From: DASQZK01 sp963763215 | Lineage (GTDB): Bacteria; Bacteroidota; Bacteroidia; Bacteroidales; GCA-2748055 | DNA length: 64,000 nucleotides | Assembly: GCA_963763215.1 (NCBI GenBank) | Contig: CAVXNX010000002.1 | Location: 248,001-312,000 of the forward strand | Direction: 5' to 3' | Part shown: positions 59,056-64,000 of the stretch, in pieces | How the letters are laid out: each line of letters opens with the position of its first letter | Position numbering within the stretch: position 1 is the first letter of the stretch | Position numbers and translations under genes: made by a program | The notes under the pieces: generated by a model | The model's database searches: none | Told to the model about the DNA's origin: nothing | Seen by the model: only the letters and a program-made list of their open reading frames with translations

Positions 59056-60898
59056 ATGGTAAAAAAGCCAAAAGTAATTGAACTTGAAGAGGTCGTTGTC
59101 AAATTTGCCGGTGATTCGGGCGACGGCATGCAGCTTACCGGAAGCCAGTTTTCCGATACTTCGGCATTTGTTGGCAATGATCTCTCGACATTTCCCGACT
59201 ATCCGTCAGAAATCCGGGCCCCACAGGGTACGCTGGCCGGCGTTTCCGGTTTCCAGGTGCATATCGGTCACAAGGAGGTGACCACCCCGGGTGACCTGGC
59301 CGACGTGCTGGTGGCGATGAACCCCGCAGCGCTGAAGGCCAACATGAAATGGGTCAAGACCGGGGGCGACCATCATCATCGATATTGATAATTTTGACAG
59401 CAAACATTATAAAAAAGCCGATTATATTGAGGATCCGCTCAACGACGGGACGCTCGAAGGGTTCAACCTCATCAAGGCGCCGATCACGCAGCTGACCCGG
59501 TCGACCGTGAAGGAATTCGGTCTCGACAACAAGACCGCCGACAAAACCAAGAACCAGTTTGTCGCCGGTATCCTGTATTTCCTTTTCAACCGGGATCTTT
59601 CCATCGGGGAAAATTTCCTCGAACAGAAATTCAAGAAGAAACCGGAACTGATCAAGGCCAACAGGGCCGTGCTTCATGCCGGTTACAGTTATGCTGAAAC
59701 GATCGAAGCGTTCTCCACAACCTTCCTGGTCAATCCGGCGAAGAACAAGACAGGGACTTTTCCGGAATATCTCGGGAAATACGGCAACGGCCTGGGGTTT
59801 GCTGGCCGCCTCGGAGAAAGTCGGGATGTGGACTGTTCCTGGGATCCTATCCCATCACCCCGGCATCAGAGATCCTTCAGGAGCTCTCCAACAGGAAAAG
59901 CCTGAATGCAGTCACTTTCCAGGCTGAAGATGAGATTGCCGGGATATGCTCGGCGATCGGTGCCTCCTTTGCCGGAAAGCTGGCCGTAACATCCACTTCG
60001 GGACCCGGTCTCGCGTTGAAGGGCGAAGCCATCGGTCTGGCCGTGATCACCGAACTCCCGATGGTAATCATAAATGTTCAGCGCGGCGGCCCTTCCACGG
60101 GTCTGCCCACCAAGACCGAACAGAGCGACCTGATGCAGGCCCTCTACGGGAGGAACGGTGAAAGTCCCTGTATCGTCATCGCTTCAAGTACCCCGGCCAA
60201 TTGTTTCGATTTTGCCTTTGAAGCGGCCAGGCTTGCCCTCGAGCACATGACGCCGGTGATCATGCTTTCCGACGGTTACCTGGCTAACGGATCGGAGCTT
60301 TGGCCCATCCCCGAAATGAAGGACCTTCCGGCGATCCATACCCGTAAGGTGGAGGATAACGATCCCAATTATTATCCTTACCTGCGGGATCCGGAGACCC
60401 TGGCGCGCTCATGGGCCATTCCCGGTCAGGAAGGACTGCGGCACCGGATCGGCGGACTGGAAAAGAGATGACGTGACCGGTGAAGTTTCCCACGACCCGA
60501 TGAATCACCAGATCATGGTGCGAACAGCGGCAGGAAAAGGTGGACCGTGTTGCCAATGACATCCCGGAACAGAGCATAATGGGCGAACAGACCGGCGATC
60601 TCCTGGTGATCGGCTGGGGAGGAACCTACGGGGCGCTTTTCACCGCTGTTCAGGAATTGCAGGAAGAAGGGCAATCCATCAGCCTTGCCCAGTTCAACTA
60701 TATCAGCCCTCTTCCCAAAAATACCGGGGACGTTTTGAAGGGTTTAAAAAACGCGTGGTCTGCGAACTTAACCTTGGTCAGTTCGCCAACTACCTCAGGT
60801 CCAAATACCCCCAGTATGAATACCTGCAGTACAATAAGGTCCAGGGGTTGCCCTTTATGATTTCCGAACTGAAACAGAAATTCAGAGAACTTAATTGA
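59056..60898 (+). CDS. korA: 2-oxoglutarate:ferredoxin oxidoreductase, alpha subunit KorA (frameshifted)
   Basis: About 614 residues, broken near 59365, 59810, 60470, 60535 and 60755. The gamma-like domain is fused at the N-terminus: EEVVVKFAGDSGDGMQLTGSQF, TFPDYPSEIRAPQGTLAGVSGFQVHIG. The alpha domain has YPITPASEILQEL, FQAEDEIAGICSAIGASFAGKLAVTSTSGPG, NVQRGGPSTGLPTKTEQSDLMQA and VIMLSDGYLANGSE. The enzyme makes succinyl-CoA from 2-oxoglutarate with reduced ferredoxin, or the reverse. The korB gene follows after six bases. No ferredoxin-like delta subunit gene is seen beside it. Confidence 0.9.
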
Positions 60899-60904
60899 AA
60901 ATTA

Positions 60905-61947
60905 ATGATTATGAGCTCAGAAACTGATTTTTTACCAAAAATAGAAGCCCAGGATTATAAACTGGACGATCCGGTGAAGTGGTGTGCCGGATGCGGATCA
61001 CACGCCGTTCTGACCACCATCAGGAATGTTCTCCCCGAAACCGGCATCGAAAAGGAAAAAGTGGTATTCGTCTCGGGTATCGGCTGTTCTTCCCGATTTC
61101 CCTATTACATCAATACCTACGGCTTTCACAGTCTTCATGGAAGGGCGGCTGCCATTGCCTCGGGTATCAAAGTGGCCAATCCCAACCTCAGTGTCTGGGT
61201 GGTCACCGGTGACGGTGATTCCATGGCCATCGGCGGAAACCACTTCATCCATATTGTCAGGAGGAATATCAACGTCAACATCATCCTGTTCAACAACAAG
61301 ATCTACGGTCTGACCAAGGGACAGTATTCGCCTACAACCCCCAAAGGCAGCATCACCAAAACCTCCCCGGAAGGGACCATCGAAAATCCTTTCCGTCCCG
61401 GTGAACTGGTGATGGGCGCACAGGGAACTTTTTTCGCCCGGGTGGTCGATACCGATACCGAAGATGCTGCGGGAGGTCCTTCTTGAAGCCGCCAGCCACA
61501 AAGGAACTTCCGTGGTGGAAGTGCTCCAGAACTGCGTGATCTTCAATAATGAAGTTCATAAGGAGATCACCGGAAAGATGTCAAGGATGATCACCAGCTA
61601 TACCTGAAACACGGCGAGCCGATGATTTTCGGAAAGAACCGTGACAAGGGATTGATTCTCAGGTGTAACCGCTTCGAGGTGGTGACCATCGGGAAGGACG
61701 GGATCACCGAAAAGGACATCCTCGTCCACAATGCCCACGACGGGGAAGATACCACGCATTACATGCTTTCGCGGATGACGCTTCCCGATTTCCCCGTTGC
61801 TCTCGGGGTGATCAGGGCCGTGAAAAGCACGGTTTATGAATCACTGATGCACGACCTGGTGACAGCGCCAAAGACAGATCGCCCTACCATAACATGGATC
61901 AGCTGATGCGCAGCGGCAATGTGTTCGAGATAAACAACAAGGACTGA
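60905..61947 (+). CDS. korB: 2-oxoglutarate:ferredoxin oxidoreductase, beta subunit KorB (frameshifted)
   Basis: About 345 residues with frameshifts near 61480, 61575 and 61875. The thiamine-diphosphate site runs from GDGDSMAIGGNHFIHIVRRN to ILFNNKIYGLTKGQYSPTT. The cluster-binding cysteines are in VKWCAGCGSHAVL and SGIGCSSRFPYY. The first ATG (60905) or the ATG two codons later may be used. A strong terminator follows, so korAB forms its own unit. Confidence 0.9.
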
Positions 61948-61973
61948 GGTCCGCTGTAAACTTTACGATATCA

Positions 61974-62018
61974 TTCCCCGTTTTTTCACAGGAATACTGT
62001 GAAAACGGGGAATTTTAT
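61974..62018 (+). terminator. Rho-independent terminator after korAB
   Basis: TTCCCCGTTTTTTCACAG at 61974-61991 pairs with CTGTGAAAACGGGGAA at 61997-62012 (two T bulged, 5-base loop), followed by TTTTATTA. Confidence 0.88.
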
Positions 62019-62086
62019 TATTGCCTCCGGCCATTACAACCGTCTGTCAAAATTCCGTAAATTTACTCATATTAATATTTAAAGGT

Positions 62087-64000
62087 ATGGAACTCCCGAA
62101 ATCAGACCAGGAAATTCAGCAGCTGCTGGAAGAGAAACGTGAGCGCCTGAAGGAGCTTTCCTGCATCAACCAGACGACCCAGATCATCAAGGAAGGGAAA
62201 TCGGTGGAGGAAACCCTGCAGAGGATCGTCCATATCCTTCCCAGGGCATGGCAGTATCCCGAATTTACCGCTGCCCGCATCCGGTTTGCAGGCAGGGAGT
62301 ACCATTCGGTCAATTTCCAGGAGACAGAATGGCACCAGTCCCAGAACTTTTCAACCATCGACAACCGGAAAGGTGAGATCGAAGTCTTCTACACAAAGAA
62401 TTTCCGGGATATCGATGAAGGGCCGTTCATGAAGGAAGAACGTCAGCTGATCGATAACCTGGCCAGTATCCTGAATAATTTTCTCAATACCGTCGAAGCC
62501 CGGAAAATTCTCAAGCGATCGCTGGAACAGGACCAGGTCCGCTCGGAGATCCACGAATTCCAGGAAGGCAAGGGGATCAACAGCCGGAAGCTGCTTCAGA
62601 AATTTCTCAGCAAGCAAAACGCGAACCGCGATATCTTCCACGACCTGATGCCTTACAAGGTCAAGGAGATCCTCCTTTTTTCAACCCTGTACGATGCCTT
62701 TACCATTGAGAAAGAAGGGCGTTTTTCCGAACATATCCTGGGTGAATATCACCAGATGAACCTGACTTCCATGCCCCGGGTCACCGGCGTTTCCACCTAT
62801 GACGAGGCTGTCGAGCAACTCAATAAACGGCATTTCGACCTGGTCATCCTCATGATCGGGAGCGATCTGCGGACGCCCGTCCGGATCGCCCGGCTGGTCC
62901 ACGACGACTTCGCCTACATCCCGGTTTATGCGCTTCTGAATAATAAACGCGACGTGAACAGCTTCAGGGAAAAATCGGATAATCTGAAAAATATCGACAA
63001 ACTCTTCGTCTGGAACGGCGACTCCAAGATCTTCTTCGCCATGGTCAAGCTGCTCGAAGATAAGGTCAACGTCGAAAATGATACCCAGATCGGGCTCGTG
63101 AAAGTCATCCTCCTCGTGGAGGATTCGGAGATCTACTATTCGAGGTACCTGCCGCTGCTTTATGGTAACGTGATGGAACAGACCAGCCGGATCATCGACG
63201 ATGTGTCGACCGACGAGCTTTTCAAGGTTCTCCGGCTGAGGGCCAGGCCAAAGATCCTCCTTACCTCGAACTTATGAGGAAGCCGTTGAGATCATCAACC
63301 GCTACGGGGACAATCTGCTTTGCCTCATCACCGATGTGAAATTCTCCAAAAACGGCGTCATCGACGACCAGGCCGGATTCCGTCTGGTGCGGCAGGTAAA
63401 GGAACAGTTTCGCGGCCTGCCAACCGTTATCCAGTCGTCCGATATTCAGAATGCACGGATGGCTTATGAGCTCAAATCCATCTTCATCAATAAAAATTCA
63501 GAAACCCTTCTGCAGGATATCAAAGGATTTATCAGTCATCACCTCGGGTTCGGGAATTTCGAATACCGTGATCCCGGCGGACGAAAGATCGCCGAAGCGC
63601 GGTCGTTGAAGGAATTCGAGAAACAGATCGAGACCATTCCCATCGAATCGCTGGTATACCACGGCAAGCGGAACCACTTCTCCCTGTGGCTGATGGCACG
63701 TGGAGAGATCAAGATCGCCAAGCTCCTGCATCCCGTGAAGGTGACGGATTTCAAAACACCCCAGGAATTCCGGAATTACCTGAAGTATGTCATCACCAAA
63801 TACAGGAATGAATCGAATACGGGCAAGATCGTCAATTTTGAGGAGCCGGCCCTTCTCGACGAATCGAACATCGTCAGCCTGGGTTCCGGTCCCCTTGGTG
63901 GGAAGGGCAGGGGACTGGCCTTCATCAATACGCTGATCTATAATCTGAATTTCTCCGATCTCATCCCCGGCATCAACATCCGCACACCGCGGACTTCGGT
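62087..64000 (+). CDS. PEP/pyruvate-binding domain protein with GAF-like and receiver domains (3' truncated, frameshifted)
   Basis: At least 638 residues; the gene runs out of the window, with one frameshift near 63270. The start ELPKSDQEIQQLLEEKRERLKELSCINQTT is a coiled coil leading into a GAF-like domain (PEFTAARIRFAGREYHSVNF ... FMKEERQLIDNLASILNNFL). A degenerate receiver follows (EILLFSTLYDAFTIEK ... FDLVILMIG), then a better-kept one (VILLVEDSEIYYSRYLPLLY, LITDVKFSKNG with the likely phospho-aspartate, SIFINKNSETLL with the lysine). After a linker, SLGSGPLGGKGRGLAFI is the ATP-binding start of the PPDK/PEP-synthase N-domain. Similar large proteins occur in Bacteroidota. A regulated phosphotransferase is inferred. 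Confidence 0.8.

Overview
The window looks like a chromosomal segment of an anaerobic or facultatively anaerobic Bacteroidota bacterium, most likely outside Bacteroides itself (Marinilabiliales/Prolixibacteraceae-like). The clues are a C-terminal type IX secretion sorting domain, DUF6089, DUF3078 and DUF4924 family proteins, a housekeeping block in the order pdxJ, CBS, nadK, DUF6089, uppS, bamA, two ompH-like genes and murI, a two-subunit 2-oxoglutarate:ferredoxin oxidoreductase, and a few TAnnTTTG-type promoter boxes. This is inferred from gene content only. No rRNA, tRNA or CRISPR array was seen.

Bases 1-27918 are an accessory carbohydrate island without SusC/SusD in view. It starts with the tail of a GH42-like glycosidase, a lipoprotein amidohydrolase and an acetyl-xylan-esterase-like hydrolase. 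A minus-strand cassette follows (Gfo/Idh/MocA oxidoreductase, alpha-oxoamine synthase-like enzyme, dipeptide epimerase-like enzyme), divergent from a DeoR regulator and an EamA transporter. Next come a polysaccharide-lyase-like lipoprotein, an exported nitrilase and a sialate O-acetylesterase. The core is a galactosamine/tagatose module (AgaS, KbaZ, KbaY) followed by a GH20 hexosaminidase and a GH88 unsaturated glucuronyl hydrolase. A minus-strand set (jelly-roll protein, parallel beta-helix protein, putative glycoside hydrolase) and a divergent Asp-box propeller lipoprotein close the island. Together this reads as depolymerisation of a uronate- and GalNAc-containing glycan outside the cytoplasm and channelling of GalNAc to tagatose bisphosphate.

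Bases 27986-29894 hold a decayed, nested mobile element: an IS4-type transposase remnant, a 5'-truncated IS110-type transposase, a large palindrome, and a 151-bp MITE-like repeat that recurs at 40734-40888 with 4-bp target duplications.

Bases 30057-44238 are mostly core genes: a zinc-ribbon protein, a DCC oxidoreductase, DUF3078 and DUF4924 proteins, an S4 RNA-binding protein, a two-component system, pth, rplY, prs, engB, a thioesterase, manA, a Dabb protein, udk, an exonuclease, a hydrolase, pdxJ and a CBS protein. nadK, the DUF6089-type proteins, uppS, bamA, the ompH pair and murI follow, but between nadK and the DUF6089-type genes lies a roughly 1,930-residue secreted, T9SS-tagged glycoside hydrolase. 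The window ends with a gamma-carbonic-anhydrase-like protein, korAB and the first two thirds of a GAF/receiver/PEP-utilising fusion protein.

More than half of the long genes, including essential ones (rplY, uppS, bamA, murI, prs, engB, pth), are interrupted by single-base frameshifts. This is best explained by uncorrected indels in the assembly, so broken genes are annotated as one CDS spanning the pieces, with approximate frameshift positions.
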